Source of the DNA: Scybalousia_A sp052170555
Lineage (GTDB): Bacteria > Bacteroidota > Bacteroidia > Bacteroidales > P3
Assembly: GCA_052170555.1 (NCBI GenBank)
Contig: JBQNAI010000004.1
Location: 62,001-126,000 of the forward strand
DNA length: 64,000 nt
Direction of reading: 5' to 3'
Under the pieces are notes generated by a model. The model made no database searches. It saw only the letters and a list, made by a program, of their open reading frames with translations, and was not told the origin of the DNA. The stretch's first letter is position 1; every line of letters begins with the position of its first letter. Of this stretch, positions 1-10,500 are shown one piece after another. The translations under genes and the position numbers were made by a program.

Positions 1-317
1 ATATATTTGCTACAACTAAAGCATCGTTTAATTCTAAAGAAATTGTTTCTTATTCTGTTTTAAATAGATTTGAGAACTTTGATATGATTGATATAATAAT
101 TAATGCAACACCTTGTGGAATGGAAACTTATCCACCTATTGCTAACATTGATACCAGAAAGATTACATCTAAGCATATTGTTTTTGACTTAATTTATAAT
201 CCTGAGGAAACAATGTTACTAAAAATTTCAAAAAATCAAGGAGCTAAAATTATTAATGGGCTGCAGATGTTACATAATCAGGCAGAGGAGAGTTGGAAAA
301 TCTTTAATTCATTATGA
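1..317 (+). CDS. aroE: Shikimate dehydrogenase, C-terminal part (partial at window edge)
   Basis: The frame is open from base 3 with no upstream stop, so the gene begins outside the window. The visible part carries the family signature INATPCGM (usual form NTTPxGM), then VFDLIYNPEET and GAKIINGLQMLHNQAEESW, which are typical of the C-terminal half of AroE. AroE reduces 3-dehydroshikimate to shikimate with NADPH in the aromatic amino-acid pathway, in the cytoplasm. The next gene overlaps its stop by 4 bp (ATGA), so the two are probably translationally coupled. The identification is firm; the N-terminal half cannot be judged. Confidence 0.88.
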   Translation, partial: IFATTKASFNSKEIVSYSVLNRFENFDMIDIIINATPCGMETYPPIANIDTRKITSKHIVFDLIYNPEETMLLKISKNQGAKIINGLQMLHNQAEESWKIFNSL

Positions 318-979
318 GTACTACATTTTTAATAGTTTCGTTAGTGCTGGTAGCAATATTTATTAGACTAAAACCATTTGATTTACTATTCCGAACTTTC
401 AATACTTTGGTACATGAGTTATCGCATGCAATGGTGGCAATAATATTTAGACAAAAGGTTCAAAAGGTTTTACTCAACAAAAACTTTTCGGGAGCATGTG
501 ATACAAAGATTGATAATAGGACCTCCATGTTTTTTATTTCCGTTGTCGGATATATATTTCCTGCTGTAATAGGATATCTATTTGTCTATATGAGTATGTT
601 AAATATAACATCGTTTCCGTTTTATATTATACTTGTTGTGAGTATTGTTGCCTTGATTTTTTTTATAGGAAACTCTTTTGGACGAGTTTGGACACTATTT
701 TTTGCAGGCTTGAATTTAGTTTTCATTCTGGCTCCTATCTTTTCTCCTTATTATAAGCATATCTTATATATTTATGCTTGTATTTTATTGATAGAAAATC
801 TCTTATCTACATTAACGTTGATATATGTTACACTCATTACTTCCAAGAAGTCTTCAGATGCTAAGTTATTGCAAAAAATAACAAAAATACCCGCTATTAT
901 TTGGTGTTTATTTTTCTTTTCTTTTGCAGTTACGATGCTTTTTTTGAGTATTAACTATATTGCGACCACTAATATGTGA
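314..979 (+). CDS. M50B-like integral membrane metalloprotease family protein
   Basis: This is a 221-residue, very hydrophobic protein with about five or six predicted membrane segments. Residues 34-38 are HELSH, matching the zinc-protease motif HExxH at the end of the first hydrophobic stretch, as in the Peptidase_M50B-like family. I did not find an obvious second metal-ligand motif (NPxDG-like), so proteolytic activity is an inference. It starts 4 bp inside the aroE stop and is followed directly by a strong hairpin, so it is the last gene of the aroE transcript. Its substrate is unknown. Confidence 0.6.
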   Translation: MSTTFLIVSLVLVAIFIRLKPFDLLFRTFNTLVHELSHAMVAIIFRQKVQKVLLNKNFSGACDTKIDNRTSMFFISVVGYIFPAVIGYLFVYMSMLNITSFPFYIILVVSIVALIFFIGNSFGRVWTLFFAGLNLVFILAPIFSPYYKHILYIYACILLIENLLSTLTLIYVTLITSKKSSDAKLLQKITKIPAIIWCLFFFSFAVTMLFLSINYIATTNM

Positions 980-983
980 TGAT

Positions 984-1033
984 ATTTTACTAATGTCAAG
1001 AAATATTTTTTTCTTTCTTGATATTAGTAAAAT
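984..1033 (+). terminator. Long hairpin after the M50B-like gene
   Basis: An arm starting ATTTTACTAAT pairs with a downstream arm ending ATTAGTAAAAT, giving about 20 near-perfect pairs around a T-rich loop. It lies 5 bp after the stop codon and is followed by CTTTTC. It probably terminates the aroE transcript. Confidence 0.7.
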
Positions 1034-1239
1034 CTTTTCAAGAAAGGATTTGTTAATATTACAAATTAGATTTAGAACCCTTTGATGTGTAAAAAAAAAT
1101 AGTTTAGTTATTATATTGATTTGCAAAATCATTCTATTCACTCGTAGTATACAAGATCGTTTTATGGTATTTAGTATACTAGAATATGTTTAAAAATTTT
1201 TGTGATTTTCATAAAAGGAAAAAACTCTTTGCTTTATTA
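1034..1239. other. Intergenic stretch with no recognised feature
   Basis: AT-rich sequence between the hairpin after the M50B-like gene and the promoter of the DUF349 gene. I see no open frame with family resemblance, no RNA gene and no repeat. Confidence 0.4.
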
Positions 1240-1269
1240 TTTGGAATTCATAAAATGTTTGTATCTTTG
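1240..1269 (+). promoter_or_regulatory. Bacteroidetes-type promoter for the DUF349 gene
   Basis: TTTG at 1240-1243, an 18-bp spacer, and TATCTTTG at 1262-1269 match the Bacteroidetes primary sigma pattern (-33 TTTG, -7 TAnnTTTG). The leader to the start codon at 1361 would be about 85 nt. Confidence 0.7.
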
Positions 1270-1360
1270 CAAAAGTTTAATCTTGCAGGACTTCATATAA
1301 TAAGGTGAATGTATTATGGTCTTGTACAATTTTTGAAAATAATATTAAAAGCAAACTGTT

Positions 1361-3196
1361 ATGAATACGGAAGAACAGAATATTGTAGAACAAACCGGGA
1401 CTCAAAATAACGCTATGGCGTTAGATGAGATAATTGCTAGGTATTCGGCATTAGATAGAAAAGGATTGGTAAAGGAATTGAGTTGTCTATTGAAAGAAGA
1501 TAACTTTGAGAATCTTAGGACCTGTGTCCCTCTCTTGAAAAACGCTTTTCTGTCTTTACCTGAGATAGTTAAAGAAACCAAAGTAGAGCGGGAAGAAGGG
1601 AAACAAAATACAGAACAATCAGATTCGGAACAAGTAATTGTAAAGAAAGAAGATAATGGGCAAGAATTGGATAGGACGTTAGCTGATGATCCAGTGAAGA
1701 AGGAATTTTTTGAACTATATGATGTTTATAAGCAAAAACGCCAACAATATGTGGAGCAACAAGAGATTGTTAAACAAAAAAATTTAGAAAAAAAACACTC
1801 ATTGCTGGAAGAATTACGCATTTTGTTAGATAGTGAAAAGACATTGAAGGAAATTTATGATGAGTTTAATAATATACAAGATAAATGGAAAGAAGTAGGT
1901 AACGTTCCACATGCAGAAGTTAATAGTTTGTGGGAGAGTTATCGTTTTTTAATTGACAAGTTTTATGAAAAAGTCAAAATTAATAGAGAATTACGAGATT
2001 TAGACTTGAAAAAAAATCTGGAAGATAAGTTAGCATTATGTGAAAAGGCTGAAGAGTTGCTTTTGAGCGAGGACGTAAATATGAGTTTTCAGATTTTACA
2101 AGAGTATCATAGAGAGTGGAAGCAAATAGGTGCTGTTCCAACGGACAAAAGAGAAGAAGTATGGGAGAGATTTAAAAAAGCATCTGAGAATATTAATGCA
2201 AGAAGAAAAGAGTATTACGAAAAGCGTAGCGACGAATTAGATGCAAATCTCAAACAAAAACAAGAATTGGTAGAACAAGCTATAGAGATTAATTCTCATC
2301 AGAGACAAAAACTATCTGAGTGGAACGAGGATACAGATAGTATGAACAAATTGATAGATAAATGGAAAACAATTGGTCCTGTTCCTCACAGTTGTAACGA
2401 AGAAATATGGAATAAGTTTAAAGTTCAAAAGGATGGTTTTTTTGAAGCAAAGAAAGAAGTTTTTGCACATAATAAACAAATGGAAGAAGATAACTATAAT
2501 AAAAAGATTTCCATTTGTGAAATGGCGGAAGCGATAGCAAAACGGACGGATTTTGATATTGCAACCAGGGAGATACTTGAATTGCAAAAGCAATGGAAGA
2601 CTATCGGATTTGTGAGAAAATCATTGAGCGATAAAATTTGGCTGCGTTTTCGTGCTGCATGTGATGAGTTTTTTAAACAAAAGAGCGAAAACTATTTACG
2701 AACACATAAGGAAGTAGAGGAGAATATTCAAAAACGTATAAGTTTGATTGATGAGTTGAAGTCGTATAATTTTACAGATGACAAAGTTCAAAATGTTACT
2801 GTTTTGAAAGAATTTCAGAAACGTTGGTTTGATATTGGGTTTACCCCTAAGAGGGAGCGCTCAGAATTGCAACAAAAATGGGACGAAATCATCACTGAGA
2901 ATAAAGAAAAGTTACAGATAACAGCTACTGAAATAGCTCAGCGAGGTGCCAAGTTTTTAGAGAATGTTGCACAGATGGGACAAAATAGTAAAAAGATTAT
3001 TAATAACAGGATTCTCAACTTAGAAAAACAGATTGACTCATTAGAAAACAATATTGGTTTCTTGTCAGGTAGCAAAAATGCGGATATATTAAAGCAAGAG
3101 TTTGAAAAGAAGATAGATAGACTAAAAGAAGAAAAGACCAATTTGATGCAGGCATTAAAAGAATGTATGGAAGAAAAAATAGAGAATGAAAAGTAG
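1361..3196 (+). CDS. DUF349 repeat protein
   Basis: A 611-residue charged, largely helical protein. After an acidic, low-complexity N-terminus (about residues 1-120) there are five copies of a roughly 70-residue repeat marked by W-K-x-x-G-x-V-P followed about eight residues later by a conserved W. Examples are KWKEVGNVP, EWKQIGAVP, KWKTIGPVP and QWKTIGFVR. This is the DUF349 family, common in Bacteroidetes at about this length. The C-terminus is coiled coil. No signal peptide is seen, so it is cytoplasmic. The function is not known to me. It is transcribed alone from its own promoter. Confidence 0.8.
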   Translation: MNTEEQNIVEQTGTQNNAMALDEIIARYSALDRKGLVKELSCLLKEDNFENLRTCVPLLKNAFLSLPEIVKETKVEREEGKQNTEQSDSEQVIVKKEDNGQELDRTLADDPVKKEFFELYDVYKQKRQQYVEQQEIVKQKNLEKKHSLLEELRILLDSEKTLKEIYDEFNNIQDKWKEVGNVPHAEVNSLWESYRFLIDKFYEKVKINRELRDLDLKKNLEDKLALCEKAEELLLSEDVNMSFQILQEYHREWKQIGAVPTDKREEVWERFKKASENINARRKEYYEKRSDELDANLKQKQELVEQAIEINSHQRQKLSEWNEDTDSMNKLIDKWKTIGPVPHSCNEEIWNKFKVQKDGFFEAKKEVFAHNKQMEEDNYNKKISICEMAEAIAKRTDFDIATREILELQKQWKTIGFVRKSLSDKIWLRFRAACDEFFKQKSENYLRTHKEVEENIQKRISLIDELKSYNFTDDKVQNVTVLKEFQKRWFDIGFTPKRERSELQQKWDEIITENKEKLQITATEIAQRGAKFLENVAQMGQNSKKIINNRILNLEKQIDSLENNIGFLSGSKNADILKQEFEKKIDRLKEEKTNLMQALKECMEEKIENEK

Positions 3197-3279
3197 TAGG
3201 ATAATAGTTGAGATAGTTAATTGCTATCTATAATTCTTTCTGTGTATAAAGAGTTATTTAAAAAAAAGTGGCGAAAAAC

Positions 3280-3310
3280 TTTCTCAATTATAAAAAAAGT
3301 AGTACTTTTG
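3280..3310 (+). promoter_or_regulatory. Promoter of the L31 gene
   Basis: TTTC at 3280-3283, a 19-bp spacer and TACTTTTG at 3303-3310 fit the Bacteroidetes promoter pattern with one mismatch at -33. The start codon is about 60 bp downstream. Confidence 0.6.
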
Positions 3311-3371
3311 CAGCTCCTTTTAGAGTACATTTTGATTGTAAATTATAGAATATAAAAAATAGTTAAAAGTA

Positions 3372-3638
3372 ATGAAAAAAGATATTCATCCAAAGAATTA
3401 CAGAGTTTGTGCGTTTAAAGATATGTCAAACGAACAGGTGTTCCTAACACGTTCTTGTGCTAACAGTAAGGAAAATATTACTATAGACGGAGTGGAGTAT
3501 CCTTTAATAAAGTTGGAAATTTCCAATACCTCTCATCCATTTTTTACAGGAAAAGTTAAATTGGTGGATACTGCTGGTATGGTTGATAAGTATATGTCTA
3601 AGTATAAAAACCGTAAGCCGTTGGGCAGTAATAAATAG
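3372..3638 (+). CDS. rpmE2: 50S ribosomal protein L31, type B
   Basis: The 88-residue protein starts MKKDIHPKNYRVCAFKDMSN and contains SHPFFTGK and the C-terminal KYKNRK typical of L31 type B. It lacks the paired-cysteine zinc motif of the zinc-binding L31 form, as expected for type B. It is a large-subunit ribosomal protein. It has its own promoter and terminator, so it is monocistronic. Length and start match the family. Confidence 0.95.
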   Translation: MKKDIHPKNYRVCAFKDMSNEQVFLTRSCANSKENITIDGVEYPLIKLEISNTSHPFFTGKVKLVDTAGMVDKYMSKYKNRKPLGSNK

Positions 3639-3661
3639 TATATTTTTTCTATAAGATAGAA

Positions 3662-3706
3662 GGTACTTTTCCTTGTTTTAAGCAGTGGGAAAGTGCTTTT
3701 TTTGTG
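3662..3706 (+). terminator. Intrinsic terminator after rpmE2
   Basis: GTACTTTTCC pairs with GGGAAAGTGC across a loop of about 14 nt, followed directly by a run of seven T. It is placed about 25 bp after the L31 stop codon. Confidence 0.75.
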
Positions 3707-3758
3707 ATTGTTAAAAGCGAAGATTCGAACTATTGCAAATTTAATTGTATAAATATAT

Positions 3759-4949
3759 ATGGGGGTTATAAATTACATATTATTCGATAGTAAGGTTAGG
3801 GAAACGTTGAAGCCATTGACATATACGCGTCCCGTTTGTGATATAAGAGTTGGGATATTGACAATACAAGAAAAATGGAATAAATGGTTAGAAACAGAAA
3901 CTTCTTGTTTGACGGAGGACTACTTACAAGAGAAGTATCCTTTTATACTTCAGGAAGATATGATATTTATTGATGGCAGCATTTGTCCTACGAAAGAATT
4001 GATAGATGCCATTAATACTCTAAAAGTGGGAGAAGTATTGATAGAAAAACATACTCTCCAGATTATAGCAAAGAGAGAGACTGCTGATACTTACAATAAA
4101 AATATTGATAGAATAGAAAAAAAATTTGAAGGAGAAATAAATAATATCACATCTCTTGTTAGTATATTTAAATTAAATGGCAAAGAGATAGAAAAGGATT
4201 ACATATTACTTACAAATGGGAGAGAAACTTGTGAATTAAGTCTTACAAATAGGTGTATTGGAGAGAATATTTTTGTGGAAAGTGGGGCTAAGGTAGAGTT
4301 CTCAATCCTTAATGCTACAGAGGGACCAATATATATAGGAAAGAATTGTCAAATAATGGAGAACGCGGTTATAAGAGGTCCGTTTGCGATGAATAATAAT
4401 TCTGTCATCAAAATAGGTGCTAAGATTTATGGACCTGTAACCTTAGGTCCTTATTGCAAAGTAGGAGGAGAAGTATCAGATGTAGTATTTTTCGGTTATT
4501 CAAACAAAGCACATGATGGATATTTTGGTGATAGTGTAATTGGTCAGTGGTGCAATATTGGAGCAGATAGCAACACATCCAATCTGAAGAATACTTACGA
4601 TGAAGTTAAACTTTGGAGTGAAGAACATTCTACTTTTAAACCAACGGGCGAAATATTTGTTGGAACCATTATGGCAGACCATACAAAGTGTGGCATCAAT
4701 ACAATGTTCAATACGGGAACTGTTATAGGAGTTTCATGCAACGTGTTCGGTCCTGGATTTCAAAGAAATTATATTCCCTCTTTTGTTTGGGGCGGGACAA
4801 AAGGTGTACGACATGATTATGATGTAGAGAAGGCTATTCAGGTTGCTCAGGCAATGGAAAAAAGACGGAATATAGAGATGAGTGAAGTAGACAAAAAGAT
4901 TCTGCGTCACATATACAAAATAACACGGATACATTTGAAAGAAGAATAA
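3759..4949 (+). CDS. GlmU-like sugar nucleotidyltransferase / left-handed beta-helix protein
   Basis: A 396-residue protein. The N-terminus (INYILFDSKVRETLKPLTYTRP) matches the NTP_transf_4 type of nucleotidyltransferase domain found in Bacteroidetes. From about residue 165 the sequence becomes hexapeptide-like (GPIYIGKNCQIMENAVIRGP, IGAKIYGPVTLGPYCKVGGE), forming a left-handed beta helix as in GlmU and other acyl/nucleotidyl transferases. It probably activates a sugar phosphate for envelope synthesis; the substrate is not clear. True GlmU has a better conserved pyrophosphorylase loop, so I do not use that symbol. It ends 20 bp before lon and the two may be co-transcribed. Confidence 0.75.
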   Translation: MGVINYILFDSKVRETLKPLTYTRPVCDIRVGILTIQEKWNKWLETETSCLTEDYLQEKYPFILQEDMIFIDGSICPTKELIDAINTLKVGEVLIEKHTLQIIAKRETADTYNKNIDRIEKKFEGEINNITSLVSIFKLNGKEIEKDYILLTNGRETCELSLTNRCIGENIFVESGAKVEFSILNATEGPIYIGKNCQIMENAVIRGPFAMNNNSVIKIGAKIYGPVTLGPYCKVGGEVSDVVFFGYSNKAHDGYFGDSVIGQWCNIGADSNTSNLKNTYDEVKLWSEEHSTFKPTGEIFVGTIMADHTKCGINTMFNTGTVIGVSCNVFGPGFQRNYIPSFVWGGTKGVRHDYDVEKAIQVAQAMEKRRNIEMSEVDKKILRHIYKITRIHLKEE

Positions 4950-4969
4950 AAGAAAACTAAAAAGTTGTT

Positions 4970-7381
4970 ATGAAGATTGATAACTTAGAAAATATAATAA
5001 AATTTGTGTCTTCAGAAGAAGGGGGTATCATACCCATATTGTCTTCTATGACACAGAATGCGGAATTTGATTTAAGTACAATACCTACGGTTGTGCCATT
5101 ATTACCACTTAGGGATAATGTTGTATTTCCAGCTATTTTGATGCCTATAGCAGCTGGACGAAATAAGAGTATTAGATTGATTAAGGATGCTTTTAGAAAC
5201 AAAAAAGTAATAGGAGTTTTAACTCAGATAACTGAAGCAGATGATCCTGGCAAGGAAGATTTGTATACGACAGGAACATTTGTCCGTATTGCAGAGATGT
5301 TTACCCTGCAGGATGATAGTGTTATGGTCGTTTTACAAGCTTTGGAACGTTTTGACTTGAATGATTTGTTTGAACAAGACGGTTATTGGCACTGTACCTG
5401 GAATCCTAATCCTGATGGATGTAGAAAATTACCTAAGGATGCAAAAATATTAGCAGATACATTAAAAGATATGTTTGTACAGTTGATGGGGATGATTAAT
5501 AACGTGCCTCAAGGATTTTTGATAGGACCCAAAAATATTAAAAATCCGTATTTTATGCTTAATCATGTCGCAGCACAATTGAATATCAAGGTTGAGGATA
5601 AGCAAAAATTGTTGGAAATGAATGATTTCAAAAAACGTATTCAAAAAGTTATTGCTTATTTGTCTGAGGAATTGCAACAACAGGAAATAAAACAGCAAAT
5701 TCAAAAGAAAGCTGCCAATGATATGAACAAGCAGCAGAGAGAATACTTTTTGCATCAACAATTGAAAAATATCCAAGATGAGTTGGGAGGTAACCCATCG
5801 GAACAGATTATTAGAGAACTCAAAGAAAAATCAAAGAAAAAGAAATGGAAGAATGAAGTGCAGAATATTTTTGATAAAGAGATAAAAAAATTAGAAAATA
5901 TTCATCCTCAGAGTCCAGACTATTCAACAGAATTGAATTACATTACATTTATCTTAGAATTACCATGGGATGATGTTAGTGAAGATAATTATGATATAGA
6001 TAAAGCGAGGAAATATTTAGACGAAGACCATTATGGGTTGGAAAAGGTCAAAGATAGAATTATTGAGCATTTATCTGTTGTAAAAGTTAAAAAAGATCTG
6101 ACAGCTCCGATTATTTGTTTGGTTGGCCCCCCGGGGGTTGGTAAGACGTCTTTGGGAAAAAGTATTGCAAAAGCAATGAAAAGGGAATATATACGCGTAG
6201 CTCTTGGTGGCGTAAATGATGAAAGTGAGATTAGAGGGCATAGGAGAACGTATATTGGTGCAATGCCTGGACGTATATTGAAATCCCTTTCACGAGTTAA
6301 ACACTCCAATTGTGTGTTTGTGTTGGATGAGATAGATAAGATAATGGGAATGAGTATTAATGGAGATCCGTCGGCAGCTATGCTTGAAGTTTTAGATCCA
6401 GAACAAAATACTGCTTTCCATGATAATTATTTAGATATTGACTATGATTTGAGCAAGATTATGTTTATTGCAACGGCTAATTCTTTACAAAATGTTCATC
6501 CTGCTTTAATTGATCGTATGGAAATTATTGACGTATCGGGATATATTGAACAGGAGAAGCTTCAAATTGCTAAACGACATTTAATTCCTAATAATATAAA
6601 AGCGAATGGTTTAACTAAACGTCAGATTGCTTTCTCAGATGAAGTTATATCTTTTCTTATAAATAATTATACACGAGAGTCTGGTGTGAGGCGTTTAGAC
6701 AAAGTTATTGCTAAGCTTGTTAGAAGTAGGGTTGTTCAGGTTGCCACTGCTAGACGATATAGCAAAAATATTTGTATTGAGGATTTACAACCAGTTCTTG
6801 GTTTACCGACATCTTATCATGATAATAGATTGGAAGAAGATGCAATAGGAGTCGTTACAGGGTTAGCGTGGACGGAGGTTGGAGGAGAAATACTTTTTGT
6901 TGAAGCTTCTACATGTAAAGGAAAAGGAGCAATAAACCTTACTGGTAACCTAGGAGATGTCATGAAAGAGAGTGCTATTTTGGCGTTTGAATATATTAAA
7001 TCTAATGCTAAAGAATTGAGGATAGATGAGAATATTTTTGAAAAAATTGATATCAATATACATTGTCCTGAAGGTGCTACGCCCAAAGATGGACCCTCGG
7101 CAGGAATAACAATGTTCACTGCTATGCTTTCCATTTTAACAAAGCATAAGGTTAAACATACTTTTGCAATGACAGGCGAGATAACTTTGAGAGGTAGAGT
7201 TTTACCTGTTGGAGGTATTAAAGAAAAAATTCTTGCAGCTAAGCGTAGTCAAATAACAGATATTATTTTGTCAAAACAAAATCAAAAAGATGTAGAGGAC
7301 ATTAATGGTAAATATCTTGAAGGTATGAAATTTCATTATGTAGATACTGCCAAAGATGTAATCAAGTATGCATTTAGTTAG
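4970..7381 (+). CDS. lon: ATP-dependent Lon protease
   Basis: An 803-residue protein with all Lon parts in order. The N-terminal LAN domain covers about residues 35-235 (VPLLPLRDNVVFPAILMPI), followed by a coiled-coil region. The AAA+ module has Walker A GPPGVGKTS at 386-394 and Walker B VFVLDEID near 453. The C-terminal serine protease domain has PKDGPSAG with catalytic Ser710 and GGIKEK with Lys753; the 43-residue spacing between the dyad equals that of E. coli Lon. It is a cytoplasmic protease that degrades misfolded and regulatory proteins. It follows the GlmU-like gene by 20 bp. Length and motifs indicate an intact enzyme. Confidence 0.97.
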   Translation: MKIDNLENIIKFVSSEEGGIIPILSSMTQNAEFDLSTIPTVVPLLPLRDNVVFPAILMPIAAGRNKSIRLIKDAFRNKKVIGVLTQITEADDPGKEDLYTTGTFVRIAEMFTLQDDSVMVVLQALERFDLNDLFEQDGYWHCTWNPNPDGCRKLPKDAKILADTLKDMFVQLMGMINNVPQGFLIGPKNIKNPYFMLNHVAAQLNIKVEDKQKLLEMNDFKKRIQKVIAYLSEELQQQEIKQQIQKKAANDMNKQQREYFLHQQLKNIQDELGGNPSEQIIRELKEKSKKKKWKNEVQNIFDKEIKKLENIHPQSPDYSTELNYITFILELPWDDVSEDNYDIDKARKYLDEDHYGLEKVKDRIIEHLSVVKVKKDLTAPIICLVGPPGVGKTSLGKSIAKAMKREYIRVALGGVNDESEIRGHRRTYIGAMPGRILKSLSRVKHSNCVFVLDEIDKIMGMSINGDPSAAMLEVLDPEQNTAFHDNYLDIDYDLSKIMFIATANSLQNVHPALIDRMEIIDVSGYIEQEKLQIAKRHLIPNNIKANGLTKRQIAFSDEVISFLINNYTRESGVRRLDKVIAKLVRSRVVQVATARRYSKNICIEDLQPVLGLPTSYHDNRLEEDAIGVVTGLAWTEVGGEILFVEASTCKGKGAINLTGNLGDVMKESAILAFEYIKSNAKELRIDENIFEKIDINIHCPEGATPKDGPSAGITMFTAMLSILTKHKVKHTFAMTGEITLRGRVLPVGGIKEKILAAKRSQITDIILSKQNQKDVEDINGKYLEGMKFHYVDTAKDVIKYAFS

Positions 7382-7552
7382 GTTTTAAACATTACATATA
7401 GGTTTATAGAAGAAAAACCTAATTTACGATAATTTAAAAAGGTATAGTTAATATTAAAAACATTATTTAGATTCACATATTATAGAGTAAAAGGTTAGCG
7501 TGATAAAATATGGTTGTGCATACAAATATATTAAAATATTGTCACACTAACA

Positions 7553-7585
7553 AAAATAGTCCTTTAACACTTAAAGGACTATTTT
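7553..7585. terminator. Bidirectional terminator hairpin between lon and the T9SS-sorted protein gene
   Basis: A perfect 13-bp inverted repeat (AAAATAGTCCTTT and its complement) with a 7-nt loop. It has A-runs on one side and T-runs on the other, so it can work on both strands. It lies 11 bp from the end of the minus-strand gene and about 170 bp after lon, at a convergent junction. Confidence 0.8.
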
Positions 7586-7596
7586 ATAAATAAGAA

Positions 7597-10500
7597 TTAT
7601 TCTTTTAATAATTCAACGCTTCCATTGAATTCCATATTCTGCACAGGACCCTTAGCAATAAAACGGTAAAAATATGTACCAGTTGGAGAGTTAGTCAAGG
7701 CTGGATTCCAAAATTGACTTTTTGTTCGTATATCTTGTACAAAATATATACGTTTACCATAGCGATTATATATAGTCAACTCATTATCAGGATATGCTTG
7801 CCCTTCAATAAGATTATGTATTTCAAAGATATCATTAATACCATCTCCATTAGGAGTAACCACAGTTGGAAAGATTAAATTATCATTAACAATAGTGATA
7901 ACTTTGGAAACAGTATCGTGACATTCATAGATGTTTCCACTTGGTGCAATATTGTAAGAGTAAGCATCTAATGTAATAGAGTATTCTCCCGCTATACTTT
8001 TACCATCTTGTGCTACCCATTTATAATAAGGATCAGTTTCAAAAATATTCTCTACATCCAAAGGATCATACTTATTTGATTGAACTTCCCATCTGTAACG
8101 ATTGTTTATTTCATCATTAGGTTCTGTTAGGTTTATCATTTTTACGGAAGGGTTAGAAGCATAGGGATTAGCTGGCTTCCAACTGAAATCTGCAGATAAG
8201 GAAGAAAAAACATTTACTATACTATCATAATGTAATGAGTCTACACAACCATAAGGAGATGTAACTTTTAAATCTAAATTGTAACTTCCAGAAGGGAAAG
8301 TAAAACTAGGATTAGGTTCGTTAGAGATAACATTGCCCAATCTCCATTCATATTTAGCCACCTCACTAGAGGTAGAGAGTAACTGAAATGTGTAAGGTTC
8401 ACAACCCTCTAAAGGAAATTTATCAGAAGAGAATGATGCAGCAGCACCGGGATGAACATTAAGTTTAATTGTATCGTTGCCATAGCAATAAAGTTTACCA
8501 TTATTGTTTGTAACCATGGCAATAAATGTCTTGGGACCAAATTCATTATCTTTTGGAGTGAATGTAATTGTTTGAGTAGTGTCACCAGTAGGCTCCCAAT
8601 CGTAACGAGCAGCACCAACGTTACCTGCATTTAAGATAACAGATTGTCCTTCACAGATTTCTTTGTCTGGACCTAAGTTAACAATAGGAGTTCCTACAAT
8701 AGAAATATTGGTAGATGTAGGCCACTGACAACCAAAATCGTCAATAACTTTTACATTATAAGTGAACTCTCCGTGTTGTGTAACAGGCGGAGCTATAATG
8801 GCAGAAGTTTTTGTTGGTTTGGTGATATATGGACCTCCCCATATCACAGTGTCGATAGGGACAGAGTATGTCCAATCAGTAGATGAGGATAAATCAAAAT
8901 CCATCCACCAACTGCATATCCAACCGTTATCTTCCGCTAAGTTATCAGTAATGCGAATAGTCCAAGTACCATTTAAAGAACAGCCTATTAGAGGATCAAA
9001 TCCATTTAGATCTACTGTCGTTGCATTGATGTAGTTTTGTGTTTGATTAATTGCATCGAAATTATATGCAATAGTACCTGTAACATTTTGTTTTGGTGTT
9101 TGTAAAAATTGAGATGTATCACCATAAGCGATAATAGAGTCCTTCTCATAGGAATATGCGACAGTACGAATGTAGTCACCGTATTTTGCAGTATAGCTAT
9201 CGTTTTTGTATGGACGAAATTCGTCTATATAACTTGTAATTAAACGAATGGAGTCAACAATTAGAGTTTGTTCGGTACTGGTATTAATATTTATAGTAAC
9301 ATTAGTACCAGAAGTATTATTGATACGAAATACATCTCCATAGGCAGGAGTCGTTTGGACGTTATTTTTAAATAATGTTAGATTATATTTATGATACTTT
9401 ACTGTATCTCCATAGCTTACTGGATAAGAATTTCCATTATCTATTATAGGTATTTCTTGTTGCATATTGACTCCAATAGAAAATATATTTGTATCATCAG
9501 ACTTCGTATATAAAAACTCTCTTCCTGTTGATGTTGTTGAATAGGAATCTCCTGTTTTTATAATAATAGCAGACCCAGTCGGATAAGATTGAGAGGTCCC
9601 GTTAGAAGAAGTTACAATATCATTATTTTTAGATACTAAAATTTTGTTATTGTAAATATGAATAGTATCTGGTGCAACATTAATCGTCAGATTAATAGTA
9701 TCTGCGTAGCCCCAAAAGTGTGTAGAGTCTATAACATTATTCACAAATGGAACTTTTGTGGAAGAAAGAGAAAAATTTCTGACTACATTTGGTAAGTCAC
9801 CACACAAAACTCCCTGTGCATTCTTTAAATATGTATTACTCCAACAGTATTGCCAGCATTCACCAATTGGATTTTTTATCGTATCTGTCAAGTTATTTTT
9901 TTTATCCGCCGTGGTTGGGTCTATAAAAGCGTATTGCATGGAACCGGCAGGCTTTCCTAAGAAATATCTTTTTTTACCTTTCTTTTTCTTATCAAAATAT
10001 TTTAATACAGCTGTTTTATTTTCCGGACATCGTAATTCAATCTTTATATCACCAATGCTTGAATGTTCCATATTTATGCAGATATCAGCAATTTCTTTCC
10101 CACTTGATAAGGTAGCACCTGAAGAAAAAGAAGAAAATGTAATAGGATCCTCATACGTAGCATTACCGCTGGAAGTGGAACCTCCATCTGGAATAAATTT
10201 ACGTGTTTCAAATATTTCCCTTTCGGCCTGATTGATCTTGAAAGAGTCTAGTACGATAGTAGCCGTACCGCTGTAGTCTACATTGACGGGTTGCTTATCT
10301 CCTGAACACATATCGGCAACTTTATTTTCCATTTTTATTGGATTCTGTGCTATTCTTACTCGTGCATTCAATGAATTCTTTGCTACACAGCCCCCATGTG
10401 ATGTATCTGTAATGTAAAGATGCATATCATAACCACTAACTTTCTTCCATTTGTGTCCTATTTCCGGATTAAACTTTATGGTATCATATCCTTTGTCGTT

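Noticed and set aside
3719..3758. Promoter for the GlmU-like gene
   Set aside because: No TAnnTTTG box is present in the gap; only TTGCAAATTT-like sequence that does not fit.
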